Shown: positions 55,057 through 63,250 of the stretch, in pieces
How positions within the stretch are numbered: position 1 is the first letter of the stretch
Layout of the letters: every line of letters starts with the position of its first letter
Source of the DNA: PALSA-911 sp037442565
Lineage (GTDB): Bacteria > Pseudomonadota > Alphaproteobacteria > Acetobacterales > Acetobacteraceae
DNA length: 64,000 nt
Assembly (NCBI GenBank): GCA_037442565.1
Contig: JBBIQA010000002.1
Span: 1-64,000 of the forward strand
Direction of reading: 5' to 3'
Position numbers and translations under genes: made by a program
The notes under the pieces: model-generated
Databases searched by the model: none
What the model saw: the letters and a program-made list of their open reading frames with translations, nothing else
Told to the model about the DNA's origin: nothing

Positions 55057-55764
55057 CTAACCTCGCGCCCACCCGATCGCCGCGAGGGCGAGCGCGTCGA
55101 TGCTATCGACGACGCGAACGCCGAGGCTCCGGAACGGGCCGGCCTGAATGCCGAGCGGGATTTCCGTGCAACCCAGCACCACCGCGCCAGCACCGCGCGC
55201 CGCCAGGCTCCGGACCACGCTCGCCAGAGGTTCGTAGGCCTCGGCCACTTGGTTGGCCTTCACCAGGGCGATGGCGGGGCTGACCAGCCGGTCCATTTCG
55301 TCCTTCGTGGGTATCAGGCAATCCCAGCCCTGGTGTTCGAGGCGGTCCTGATACAGCCGCATGTTCAGCGTCGCCTGGGTGCCCATCACGCCGATCTTGC
55401 CGGCGGCGACATGCTGGCGGCGGAGGTCGGCGGCGGCGGCGTCGACGATGTGCAGCACCGGCATGCCGGCACGTGCGGTCATCTCCTCGTACCAGCCATG
55501 CGCGGTGTTGCAGGGAATGGCGATGGCGCCGCTTCCGGCAGCCTTCAGCCCGTCGATGCCGCGCAGCAGCCAGGGCAGCGGATCGGCGCCACCCGATAGC
55601 TTGCCGCGCGTGCGGTCGGGCACACGCGGGTCGGACCACAGCACGGCGGGGATATGGTCCTGGTCGCGTTCCGCCGGCGTCAGCAGCGTCAGCCGCAACA
55701 TGAACTGCGCGCTGGCCAGTGGTCCCATGCCGCCCAGCACGCCCAGAACCTTGTCGTTCGCCAT
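55057..55764 (-). CDS. Aspartate/glutamate racemase family protein
   Basis: The 235-residue racemase begins VLGVLGGMGPLASAQFMLRL, the aspartate racemase (YgeA/RacD) signature. Both catalytic cysteines are present, in IAIPCNTAHGWYEE and VVLGCTEIPLGI. It interconverts L and D forms of an acidic or related amino acid. It is divergent from the phosphodiesterase gene with 73 bp between starts. Unlike the racemase-like gene at 769, its active site is complete. Confidence 0.9.
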   Translation of the reverse strand: MANDKVLGVLGGMGPLASAQFMLRLTLLTPAERDQDHIPAVLWSDPRVPDRTRGKLSGGADPLPWLLRGIDGLKAAGSGAIAIPCNTAHGWYEEMTARAGMPVLHIVDAAAADLRRQHVAAGKIGVMGTQATLNMRLYQDRLEHQGWDCLIPTKDEMDRLVSPAIALVKANQVAEAYEPLASVVRSLAARGAGAVVLGCTEIPLGIQAGPFRSLGVRVVDSIDALALAAIGWARG

Positions 55765-55837
55765 TGTCCGCTCGCCCCGATTGCCTTCCGCCGCAAGATG
55801 GGCGGCAATGGCCCGTGGTTACAAGATGGGACACCCA

Positions 55838-56683
55838 ATGCTGCTGATCGGACATCGCGGGGCGCGCGGCCTGTTCCCCGAAAACACCCTGGAGGGCTTC
55901 CGTCGCACCCTGGCGCTGGGCGTCGACGGGATCGAAATCGATGTGGCGATGACCGCCGACGGCGTGCCGGTGGTCAGCCACGATCCGGCGCTGAACCGCG
56001 ACATCACCCGCCTCGGCGGCGAGTGGCTGCCGGCCCGCGGCCCGTTGATCCGCAACTTGCGGGCCGCCGACCTGGCCGCCTTCGATGTCGGGCGCATCCG
56101 CCCCGGCAGCGCCTACGCGGCGCTGTATCCGGACCAGGATCCGATCGACGGCGCCCGCATCCCGACACTTGCCGAAACGCTGGCGCTGCCCACCCGCTTC
56201 ACCGTGGAGATGAAGACCATCGCCTTGCACCGGGAATGGACGGTGGCGCCGGAGGCGATGGCGGAAGCGGTCGCGGCCATCGCCGATGCCGCCGGCGCCA
56301 CGGAGCGGATCGTGGTGCAGTCCTTCGACTGGCGCGGCCCCCGGCACCTGCGCCGGCTGCGCCCGGACCTGACCTATGCCTGGCTCACCTCCGAGGAGAC
56401 GGTGGCCGAGGCCCGGCTCTGGTGGGACGGCCCGGCGCCGGAGGATTTCGCCGGCTCCGTGCCCCGCGCGGTGGCGGCGGAAGGCGGGTCGATCTGGTCG
56501 CCCGCCTTCGCCGGGCTCACCGAGGACCTCGTTGCCGAGGCCCGGCAACTCGGCCTGCTGGTGATCCCCTGGACCGTGAACCGCCCCGCCGACATGCGCC
56601 GGCTGGCCGGGTGGGGCGTGGACGGGCTGATCACCGACAGACCAGATGTTGGTCGGCAAACTCTCGGCGTGCCACGCGCCTAG
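55838..56683 (+). CDS. Glycerophosphodiester phosphodiesterase family protein
   Basis: The GDPD TIM-barrel enzyme is about 281 residues. It starts LLIGHRGARGLFPENTLEGF with the first catalytic His, GVDGIEIDVAMTADGVPVVS with metal ligands, HDPALNR with the second His, and FTVEMKTI. The end GVDGLITDRPDVG is the usual C-terminal motif. It releases glycerol phosphate from deacylated phospholipids. No signal peptide is visible, so it is cytoplasmic as called. The ATG at 55826 is also possible. The 3' end overlaps the convergent gene by 53 bp. Confidence 0.88.
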   Translation: MLLIGHRGARGLFPENTLEGFRRTLALGVDGIEIDVAMTADGVPVVSHDPALNRDITRLGGEWLPARGPLIRNLRAADLAAFDVGRIRPGSAYAALYPDQDPIDGARIPTLAETLALPTRFTVEMKTIALHREWTVAPEAMAEAVAAIADAAGATERIVVQSFDWRGPRHLRRLRPDLTYAWLTSEETVAEARLWWDGPAPEDFAGSVPRAVAAEGGSIWSPAFAGLTEDLVAEARQLGLLVIPWTVNRPADMRRLAGWGVDGLITDRPDVGRQTLGVPRA

Positions 56684-57365
56684 CCGCACGGGCGGCGACC
56701 ATCTCCGCGGTGCGATCGGCGCTGTGGCTGGTCACCCGGGGCGGCGAGAGGAAGTTGGCACTCACCGAGGCCCGCGACAGCAACGCCCGCAGGGCCGGGT
56801 CCTTGTCGCCTTCCGCGGCGGTCAGCGATTCCATCGGCACGAAATACTCGTGCGGATGCGGCACCTGACAGCTGGCGAAGCCCTGGTAATGATCCTGCTT
56901 CAGGCCATACAGCACCCGCACGTCGCGCACCGGCACGATAAATGAAAGGCTCGGCGCCTTCCGCATCAGGCCAATCGCCTGCCAGCGCGGCGTCGGGGCG
57001 CCTTCCGCGGCCGGGGCCAGCAGCCAGGGAACCGGGCAGACGGCCAGCAAGGAATGCGTGCTGGGGGCGAAGCGCGAGCGCTTGTCCAGCAGGTTGGACA
57101 GTGAGCCGCAGGCCTCCACGGCCAGGATATCCACGAAAGGCTCCACAGGCGTGCCGCCGAAATGCAGCCAGAGCCCGTCCGGCAACGTGCGCAGCCGGTC
57201 GCTGCCGGGCAGTTTCAGGAACGGGAGGCATTTATATCCGTCATCTGGCCGGCCGCGCAGCCAGGCACCGTTGCCTGCACCGCTTCCGCCAAGGCCGGGC
57301 GGACGCTGGGGCCATGTCTTCAGGCGGCTTCTCACGAGGGCGTCAAGGGACATGGTGGGGCGCAT
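56631..57365 (-). CDS. Conserved-looking hypothetical protein
   Basis: The 244-residue soluble protein has no recognised domain. Internal segments such as FVDILAVEACGSLSNLLDKR, PRWQAIGLMRKAPSLSFIV, VPVRDVRVLYGLKQDHY and PHEYFVPMESLTAAEGD look well structured and constrained. It is preceded by a good AGGAGAGAG site before the ATG at 57365. A perfect 16-bp palindrome 25 bp upstream may regulate it. Function is unknown. It could belong to the cell's replication or division neighbourhood only if the adjacent origin-like region proves real. Confidence 0.7.
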   Translation of the reverse strand: MRPTMSLDALVRSRLKTWPQRPPGLGGSGAGNGAWLRGRPDDGYKCLPFLKLPGSDRLRTLPDGLWLHFGGTPVEPFVDILAVEACGSLSNLLDKRSRFAPSTHSLLAVCPVPWLLAPAAEGAPTPRWQAIGLMRKAPSLSFIVPVRDVRVLYGLKQDHYQGFASCQVPHPHEYFVPMESLTAAEGDKDPALRALLSRASVSANFLSPPRVTSHSADRTAEMVAARAARRVARREFADQHLVCR

Positions 57366-57389
57366 GGTTCTCTCTCCTAGAAATTCCCG

Positions 57390-57405
57390 AGGTTGAATTC
57401 AACCT
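57390..57405. promoter_or_regulatory. Perfect 16-bp palindrome, operator candidate
   Basis: AGGTTGAATTCAACCT is a perfect dyad, extended by CCC/GGG one base outside each arm (57386-57409). It lies 25-40 bp upstream of the start of the hypothetical gene at 57365, where an operator would act. Confidence 0.5.
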
Positions 57406-57640
57406 GGGGATGTATTTGAGAGCCCAAATCGGCGATTGGGTAGGTGATTGTTAACCGTACGCCGGGAAAGCGAAATTTCGGCCGAGTTTTCACGATGGAT
57501 TCACGATAAACTCGTCGCGACCAAACATCAATTTATCGTGTACAAAACGAAGAATTGACGGGATCTTCCATTTCGCTGGGAAAAAATCTGAGTCTTCGGA
57601 ATCGGTTGAGACTCGTTGCTCACGTAAATTGTTAACAACC

Positions 57641-57649
57641 TGTGGATAA
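57641..57649 (-). promoter_or_regulatory. Perfect DnaA box
   Basis: TGTGGATAA on the plus strand is TTATCCACA on the minus strand, the consensus 9-mer, embedded in an A/T-rich stretch beside GTTAACAAC. A single perfect box can occur by chance, but rarely in DNA this GC-rich. Confidence 0.6.
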
Positions 57650-57663
57650 TTCTACTCACAACA

Positions 57664-57685
57664 GTGAAATTCAGCCGAATTTCAC
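57664..57685. repeat. Inverted repeat with 9-bp arms
   Basis: GTGAAATTC and GAATTTCAC flank a 4-bp AGCC loop. It lies between the DnaA box and the gltA terminator. It may be a protein-binding site, since no T run follows. Confidence 0.5.
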
Positions 57686-57770
57686 TGGATGAAACTGTCC
57701 CGGCCGACCCGGCACGGATCAGCCGGCGGGTTGGCGCTGTCCCGCAGTGACCGGCCGCAACCGGCGGAGA

Positions 57771-57810
57771 ACAAAAGAAAGCCGCCCGGCAGGTTCTCCT
57801 GCCGGGCGGC
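57771..57810 (-). terminator. Rho-independent terminator of gltA
   Basis: On the minus strand, downstream of the gltA stop, GCCGCCCGGCAGG pairs with CCTGCCGGGCGGC around a 4-nt AGAA loop, followed by TTTCTTTTGT. It is a strong 13-bp intrinsic terminator, 26 bp after the stop codon. Confidence 0.92.
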
Positions 57811-57836
57811 GCAGCCTGGATGGCGGGTGGTCCGGT

Positions 57837-59138
57837 TCAGGCGCGCTTGTCGAGCGGCACGTAGTTGCGCTGGGCCGCGCCGGTATAGATCTGCCGCGGC
57901 CGGCCGATGCGCTGTTCCGGGTCCTCGATCATCTCCTGCCACTGGCTGATCCAGCCGACGGTGCGAGACACCGCGAACAGGGCGGTGAACATCGACAGCG
58001 GGAAGCCCATCGCCTTCAGGATGATGCCGGAATAGAAATCGACGTTCGGGTACAGCTTGCGGCTGACGAAATAATCGTCGTGCAGGGCGATCTTTTCCAG
58101 CTCCACCGCCAGTTCCAGCAGCGGGTCGTGCTTGATGCCAAGCTCGCCCAGCACCTGATAACAGGTCGCCTGCATGATCTTCGCCCGCGGGTCGAAGTTC
58201 TTGTAGACCCGGTGGCCGAAGCCCATCAGTTTCACGTGGCTGTTCTTGTCCTTCACCTGCTTCAGGAAGGTCGGGATGTTCTTCACATTCCCGATTTCGC
58301 CCAGCATATGGAGCACCGCCTCGTTCGCGCCGCCATGCGAGGGGCCCCACAGGCTGGCGATGCCGGCGGCGATGCAGGCGAACGGGTTGGCGCCGGTGGA
58401 GCCGGCGAGCCGCACGGTGGAGGTGGAGGCGTTCTGCTCATGGTCGGCGTGCAGGATCATGATCAGATCCATCGCCCGCGCCAGGATCGGATTCACCTTG
58501 TAGGGTTCGGCCGGCACCGCGTTGAACATGTACAGGAAGTTCTCGGCATAGCCGAGCTCGTTCTGCGGGTACATGAACGGCTGGCCGATGTTGTACTTGT
58601 GCGCCCAGGCGGCGATCGTCGGCACCTTGGCGATCAGGCGGAAGGCGCTGATGCGCCGGTGCTCGGGGTTCGTGATGTCCAGGCTGTCGTGATAGAAGGC
58701 CGACAGCGCGCCGACCACGCCGCACATCACCGCCATCGGGTGCGCGTCGCGGCGGAAGCCGTTGTAGAAGGTGCGCAGCTGCTCGTGCAGCATGGTGTGG
58801 CGCATCACGCCGGAATCGAATTCCTTGGATTGCGCGGCATTCGGCAACTCGCCGTTCAGCAGCAGGTAGGCGACCTCGAGGAAGGTGGATTTCTCCGCCA
58901 GCTGCTCGATCGGGTAGCCGCGATACAGCAGCACGCCCTCGTCGCCGTCGATATAGGTGATCTTGCTCTCGCACGACGCCGTGGCGCCGTAGCCGGGATC
59001 GAAGGTGAAGATCCCCAGGTCGTTGTAGATCTTGCGGATGTCGGCCACCTGCGGGCCGACCGTGCCGCTGATCAATGGCAGCTTGGTGGATTTATTGGAT
59101 CCATCCAGCGTGATGGTGACCGACCCGTTGCTGACCAT
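57837..59138 (-). CDS. gltA: Citrate synthase GltA
   Basis: The 433-residue type II (hexameric, NADH-sensitive) citrate synthase shows ITYIDGDEGVLLYRGYPIEQ, ILHADHEQNASTSTVRLAGS, PSHGGANEAVLHML, FGHRVYKNFDPRAK and VDFYSGIILKAMGFP, giving the catalytic His, His and Asp set. It condenses oxaloacetate and acetyl-CoA at the entry to the TCA cycle. The ATG at 59138 follows AAGGAAACACGC; the frame is open to 59168. It is a single gene with its own terminator, a core chromosomal marker. Confidence 0.97.
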   Translation of the reverse strand: MVSNGSVTITLDGSNKSTKLPLISGTVGPQVADIRKIYNDLGIFTFDPGYGATASCESKITYIDGDEGVLLYRGYPIEQLAEKSTFLEVAYLLLNGELPNAAQSKEFDSGVMRHTMLHEQLRTFYNGFRRDAHPMAVMCGVVGALSAFYHDSLDITNPEHRRISAFRLIAKVPTIAAWAHKYNIGQPFMYPQNELGYAENFLYMFNAVPAEPYKVNPILARAMDLIMILHADHEQNASTSTVRLAGSTGANPFACIAAGIASLWGPSHGGANEAVLHMLGEIGNVKNIPTFLKQVKDKNSHVKLMGFGHRVYKNFDPRAKIMQATCYQVLGELGIKHDPLLELAVELEKIALHDDYFVSRKLYPNVDFYSGIILKAMGFPLSMFTALFAVSRTVGWISQWQEMIEDPEQRIGRPRQIYTGAAQRNYVPLDKRA

Positions 59139-59457
59139 GCGTGTTTCCTTGTCTGCGTTGGAGGGCATCTGCCCTCACGTGAATATTGGCCGCGTTTAGC
59201 ACTCCAGCCACAAAACCCCATACCACCAATCCCGTACGGGCCGTTCTGTATGGCGACGAGCCTGGCGTTGCGCTGCATCTCGCCTGGGAACCCGGTTCTC
59301 TGCAGGTGGGGTGGGATGCATCGTTCGACAAATCTCGTTGGCTGGATTTCCGGCTCGGAAGAAAATTATGGCGGAGTTGCGGCGGACGCAACCTTCGCGC
59401 CCGCAGCATGGCCTTGTCGTGCCGGACGCGCGGCGTTCTATCGTTCCGGCCCGGCCG
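59139..59457. other. Intergenic region upstream of gltA
   Basis: This 319-bp stretch lies between gltA and the thermonuclease-like gene and should carry the gltA promoter. Long frames through it on both strands lack ribosome-binding sites and family matches. No repeat or RNA is visible. Confidence 0.5.
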
Positions 59458-60099
59458 CTACCGGGTTCCCGCCTGGGGCTGCGCCCATAGGCCGCGATGC
59501 TCGCTACGGGCCAGCAACTCCGCCTTTTTGAGGTCTTCCGCCCGGTTGCCCGCCAGGCCCCGCGCGCGTCCGGCGCGGGCCCAGCCATCCGCGACCAAGG
59601 CAAGGTTCAGTTCCTTCCCGCCGGCGTCGCAGATCGCCAGCGGACGGCCCATGGAGTCGGTGTCGCGCACGTCGCAGGCAACCTTGTGTTCCCGCACCAG
59701 GGCCGCCAGAGCGGCCGCGGCGGCCGCGCCGCAGTCGAAGCCTCCCACGGCAGCGCCCATGGTGCTGGCGGCGTGGCAGGTCTGGCCGCGTTCCGGGGTC
59801 TCGATGCCCAGCAGCCGCACCACCTGCTTGGCGAGGCGCAGCGTGCTGCCGTCGACGACGGCGATGTCGCCCGCCGCCGCCTCCACGCGAACCGATGGGG
59901 CAGACCGTCCGGCGAACACGCCCGCGAGGGGGCCGGCGGAGGAAAGCGGCCCGTCGAAGGCCAGAACGGCGGCGCCGAGCAGAACGACCGCCCCCAGGCC
60001 CAGATGCACCGGCCGGGCGGAGCCAGCGAGCCGGGCGAGCCCGAACGACGGACGCGAGGGGGAGGAACGGAATATCCGGCGCGGTCGGCGCAATTGCAC
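59458..60099 (-). CDS. Membrane-anchored thermonuclease-like (SNase fold) protein
   Basis: The 213-residue protein has a basic N-terminus (residues 1-25) and one hydrophobic segment, LGLGAVVLLGAAVLAF, that anchors or exports it. The SNase-like domain (about 75-205) shows AVVDGSTLRLAKQVVRLLGI, ETPERGQTC, RDTDSMGRPLAICDAGGKEL and NLALVADGWARA. The pattern D-G-S-T, R-L-x-G-I-x-x-P, D..GR matches staphylococcal nuclease homologues, although the basic catalytic Arg residues need structural checking. It is probably an exported or periplasm-facing nuclease. The 131-bp spacer to the CHAD gene is featureless. Confidence 0.8.
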   Translation of the reverse strand: MQLRRPRRIFRSSPSRPSFGLARLAGSARPVHLGLGAVVLLGAAVLAFDGPLSSAGPLAGVFAGRSAPSVRVEAAAGDIAVVDGSTLRLAKQVVRLLGIETPERGQTCHAASTMGAAVGGFDCGAAAAAALAALVREHKVACDVRDTDSMGRPLAICDAGGKELNLALVADGWARAGRARGLAGNRAEDLKKAELLARSEHRGLWAQPQAGTR

Positions 60100-60230
60100 G
60101 GTGCGCGAAGCCTTGTTCTGACGGCGTTGAACGGGAAGGCCTCACGACCCGTCGCGACAGCCTCCAGACGGACGCGTAACCTGCGGCGCACGCGGGCGCA
60201 ACCGGCGAATTGTCACGAGTCGTAAATTCG

Positions 60231-61874
60231 TCAAGTCCAGAACGGATCCTGCTTGCGGAACTTCCTCCAGGCATCCGCGATGCCGGCGCGCGAGGCCCCG
60301 CCGATCGCGGCCACGAAGCCGCGCACCGCGCCGATCGCGAAGGCCCGCTCGGTGCCGCCGCCCTGCAGGGAATGCAGCAGGTCCGCCGCCACGGCGCCAT
60401 CGTTCAGCGTGCCGAGTTTGTCCTGCAACTCGCTCAGCCGGAGAATGAAGCGCTTCGTGGCTTTCGGCGGGAACAGGGCGGCGAAGAACTCCGCCGCATA
60501 GCGCAGCCGCTTCGCCCGCAGGCGGATGGCGTGCAGGGTTTCGGTTTCCAGCTGCTCGATGTCGTCGCCCTCGGCGAACATCCGCTTCCAGCGCCGCTGC
60601 AGCACCGTGGCGGCGAAATCCTCCAGCTTCAGGTCCAGTGCCGTGCGGGCGTCCTCGCCGATTTCCGCCTCCCACGGCCGCGTGGCGGCGAGGGCAGCGA
60701 GGCGGATCCCCAGTTGGCGATAGTCCGGCGCGGCGACGAAGCGGCGCAGCGCCTCATACCCGGCGACCCGCTGGCGTTCGGTTGCCGCCAGCAGCCGGGC
60801 CACGGCCTGGCCATCCGCCTGGTCGGCGGCGAAGGCATGGCCGATCTCCGCGCCGATCCCGGCATTGAAAACATCCCAGTCCCGGGCCGGGCCGAGCGCC
60901 TTGGAGAGCGCCTTCAGGCCCGCATCCACCTGGGCGACGCTGGGGGAGGCGGTGGCGCGGCTGAAGATCGACAAGGCCGAGCGCAGCCGCCGGGTCGCCA
61001 CGCGCATCTGGTGCACCGGCTCCGGCCCGTCCTCGCCGCCGGCGGCCAGCGGTCCCCAGTACAGGATGACATCGGACAGATGCGCGACGATATGGTCGAA
61101 AGCTCCGGCCACGGTGAAATCGCGCGACAGCTTCGGCGCGCCCAGGGCCCGAGGCTTCGGCGCGCCGCCGCGCGCCGCCGCGATCGCTTCGGCGGCCAGG
61201 CTGGCCCGGGGCACCGCCAGACCGATCTCGCCGGACAGCAGCAGCGCGATGGCCGTCGTTGTCAGCGGCGGGCCGGAAATGCGCATCCGCGCGGTCGGGT
61301 GCTCGCGCATCACGGTGCGGATCGCGCCTTGCAGCACCGTCAGTTCGACCGGCTGATGCGCGTAGCGCAGCGACAGGCTCAGCGCGCGACCCTCGAACGC
61401 GGCCCAGGGAATACAGGGCTCGGGCAGCGTGGGCGTAAAAACGGGGGGGGGCTGCTCGCGCGGCGGCGCGGCCGGTGCCAGTTCCTGCATCAGCCCGGCC
61501 TCGGCCAACAGCGGCGGCACGGTGCCGGGTGGCCAGGTGGCGTCGGGCAGGGGTTCGGCCGGCGGGCGCAGCATTTCCAGCCGCCAGCGGCTGCGCTGTT
61601 CCACCAGCGCCAGCCCGGCCTTCGCCAGGGCTCCGTCCGGCCCGTCATGCCAGACCATGCGTACGGCCCGGCTGCGGGCACGTCCCTCGCGCAGCTTCGC
61701 CAGCAGCTTCAGCCGCCCGAGCCGGGCGGCATCCTCGAGCGGCAGGACCAGGTCCCATTCGACCGCATCCGGGTCCGGCGCCTCCGGCGGGGAGGCTTCT
61801 TCCGGCGTTTCGACAGGGGGATCTTCGATGACCGACACCGTTGGGCCCGATACCGCTGGCTCGGGATCGTTCAA
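60231..61874 (-). CDS. CHAD-domain protein with degenerate CYTH-like N-terminus
   Basis: The 547-residue protein has a C-terminal half (about 255-547) that is a CHAD helical domain: VHQMRVATRRLRSALSIF and AIRLRAKRLRYAAEFFAALF are its two conserved basic motifs, with conserved His near the first. The N-terminal 45-245 looks like a CYTH triphosphatase barrel by position, but the ExExK signature is absent (EWDLVLPLED). CHAD proteins bind inorganic polyphosphate and often attach to granules. It follows the SixA-like gene by 1 bp. A polyphosphate-binding, non-catalytic role is inferred. Confidence 0.8.
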   Translation of the reverse strand: MNDPEPAVSGPTVSVIEDPPVETPEEASPPEAPDPDAVEWDLVLPLEDAARLGRLKLLAKLREGRARSRAVRMVWHDGPDGALAKAGLALVEQRSRWRLEMLRPPAEPLPDATWPPGTVPPLLAEAGLMQELAPAAPPREQPPPVFTPTLPEPCIPWAAFEGRALSLSLRYAHQPVELTVLQGAIRTVMREHPTARMRISGPPLTTTAIALLLSGEIGLAVPRASLAAEAIAAARGGAPKPRALGAPKLSRDFTVAGAFDHIVAHLSDVILYWGPLAAGGEDGPEPVHQMRVATRRLRSALSIFSRATASPSVAQVDAGLKALSKALGPARDWDVFNAGIGAEIGHAFAADQADGQAVARLLAATERQRVAGYEALRRFVAAPDYRQLGIRLAALAATRPWEAEIGEDARTALDLKLEDFAATVLQRRWKRMFAEGDDIEQLETETLHAIRLRAKRLRYAAEFFAALFPPKATKRFILRLSELQDKLGTLNDGAVAADLLHSLQGGGTERAFAIGAVRGFVAAIGGASRAGIADAWRKFRKQDPFWT

Positions 61875-61875
61875 C

Positions 61876-62409
61876 TCACGCCGCCAGTTCCGGCAGATCG
61901 CGCGGCGCCAGGAACCGCAGCAGCCGGCCGCCGGCTTCCCCCAGCGTCGACCAGGGGCCGGGGATGGAGAACTCGGTCAGCGCGCCGGTCGGGTAGCCCT
62001 CGGCCAGACGGCTGATGTTCGGGCTTTGGGTGCCCAGCCCGACAGGCCCGACCAGCAGCAGCGCCAGATCGTGCAGGCCGGGGTTATGGCCGATCAGCAA
62101 TATACTGCGCGCGGTGTCCGATACCTCGCGCAGCGCACCGAGCAGATGGGCGGCATCGGCGAGATAAAGCTGATCCATCGGCTCGACCAGCGGCTGGTCG
62201 TCCCATGGTTCCAGGGCTTCCAGCGTCTGCAGCGTCCGCCGGGCCGACGACACCAGGACGATGTCCGGCGCCAGGCCCAGTTCGCGCATGGCATGGCGCA
62301 TCGCGCTGGCCGACTTGCGGCCGCGGGAGTTCAGCGGACGGGCATGGTCCGACAGCTTCGGATCATCCCAGGACGATTTCGCGTGGCGCAGTAACAGCAA
62401 TTGTCGCAT
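61876..62409 (-). CDS. SixA-like histidine phosphatase
   Basis: The 177-residue histidine phosphatase has the catalytic RHG-type motif LLLRHAKSSWDDPKLSDHAR, an SSARRTLQTLEAL arginine motif and LIGHNPGLHDLALLLVGP with the second His. The pattern matches SixA phosphohistidine phosphatases, which remove phosphate from HPt domains or other phosphohistidines. No phosphorelay gene is nearby. It ends 1 bp before the CHAD gene, so the two are co-transcribed, a link also suggestive of phosphate or polyphosphate metabolism. Confidence 0.88.
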   Translation of the reverse strand: MRQLLLLRHAKSSWDDPKLSDHARPLNSRGRKSASAMRHAMRELGLAPDIVLVSSARRTLQTLEALEPWDDQPLVEPMDQLYLADAAHLLGALREVSDTARSILLIGHNPGLHDLALLLVGPVGLGTQSPNISRLAEGYPTGALTEFSIPGPWSTLGEAGGRLLRFLAPRDLPELAA

Positions 62410-62509
62410 CGGCGATCGCTAGGTCCGACTGGTTTCTCGGGTTCGATCCTGCCATGAATCCGCGGCTTTGTCCCCCCCGGATACGCGATGCGTTGCGCCG
62501 CTCGCGCGG

Positions 62510-63250
62510 CTAGCGTTCCGGCGCGCCCGGCAGGTCGATCCAGGACAGGTGCCCGCCCTTGCTCGCCCCGGTGTCGAGGAACACCGCCGTGCCCCCGCCC
62601 ATGCCGGAGCGGCGATAGGGGCGGCCATCGGTGCTGCGCCGGTCATGGCCGCAATAGACCGTCATTCCCGCCGGGATGCGGTCCACCCAGCCCAGGCTGC
62701 GTTCGGGGAAGCCGTCCTGCTGGGTGCGTCCGGTCGGTTCGCCGTACAAGGCGCGCGACAGCGGCCCGTCCGGGCGGCGCAAATCGATCGCCGGCGCCTC
62801 GTTCGCCAGCATCGCCGGATGGAACCCGCCATGCACGAACAGCGCGCCTTCGTGGCGCAGCCAGGCCGGGGCGCGCAGGAACTCCGCCAGCGCCCGGCTG
62901 CGCAGCTCCGGCCCCAGGGCGCGCAGGGTCTCGGCCAGGATGGGCGTCATGTAGACGTGCTGCCCGGCCAGCGCGCGGGCCAGCTTGAAATCATGGTTGC
63001 CGAGCAGGAACAGCCCGCGGCCCTCGTCGATCAGCTGGAACATCAGCTCCAGCGCCGTGGCGCTGTTGGGGCCGTAATCCACCAGATCGCCGAGCTGCAC
63101 GACGAACCGGTCTGTGGCAACGGCATAGGCGAACGCCTTGGCATCGCCGTGGACGTCGCCGACGACGCGGATCGGCACGCCACGCGGAATGGCCGGGCGG
63201 GGGAGCGCCGTCTCCTGGATGTCCGGAACCGGCTGGAGGGGAACGTTCAT
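62510..63250 (-). CDS. Calcineurin-like metallophosphatase (PPP-type)
   Basis: The 246-residue protein has the di-metal motifs in order: RVVGDVHGDAKAF, VVQLGDLVDYGPNSA, LFLLGNHDFKLA, FVHGGFHP and TVYCGHDRRSTDG. These resemble bacterial protein-phosphatase-like enzymes (PrpA/ApaH relatives). The substrate may be a phosphoprotein or a dinucleoside polyphosphate. The ATG at 63250 overlaps the photolyase stop as ATGA, so the two are coupled. The frame is open to 63268. Confidence 0.9.
   Translation of the reverse strand: MNVPLQPVPDIQETALPRPAIPRGVPIRVVGDVHGDAKAFAYAVATDRFVVQLGDLVDYGPNSATALELMFQLIDEGRGLFLLGNHDFKLARALAGQHVYMTPILAETLRALGPELRSRALAEFLRAPAWLRHEGALFVHGGFHPAMLANEAPAIDLRRPDGPLSRALYGEPTGRTQQDGFPERSLGWVDRIPAGMTVYCGHDRRSTDGRPYRRSGMGGGTAVFLDTGASKGGHLSWIDLPGAPER

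Larger units (their letters stand above)
57366..57836. promoter_or_regulatory. AT-rich origin-like/regulatory region with DnaA box
   Basis: This 471-bp gene-free region is clearly richer in A+T than the rest of the window. It holds a perfect DnaA box, a 16-bp palindrome, three CACGAT(A/G)(A/G)A-type elements (57491-57499, 57502-57510 and, inverted, 57532-57540), TTAACCGT resembling a CtrA half-site, and an inverted repeat at 57664-57685. The first two CACGAT elements are 11 bp apart. The gltA terminator occupies its right end. This is compatible with a replication origin or a dense operator region; nothing proves either. Confidence 0.4.
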
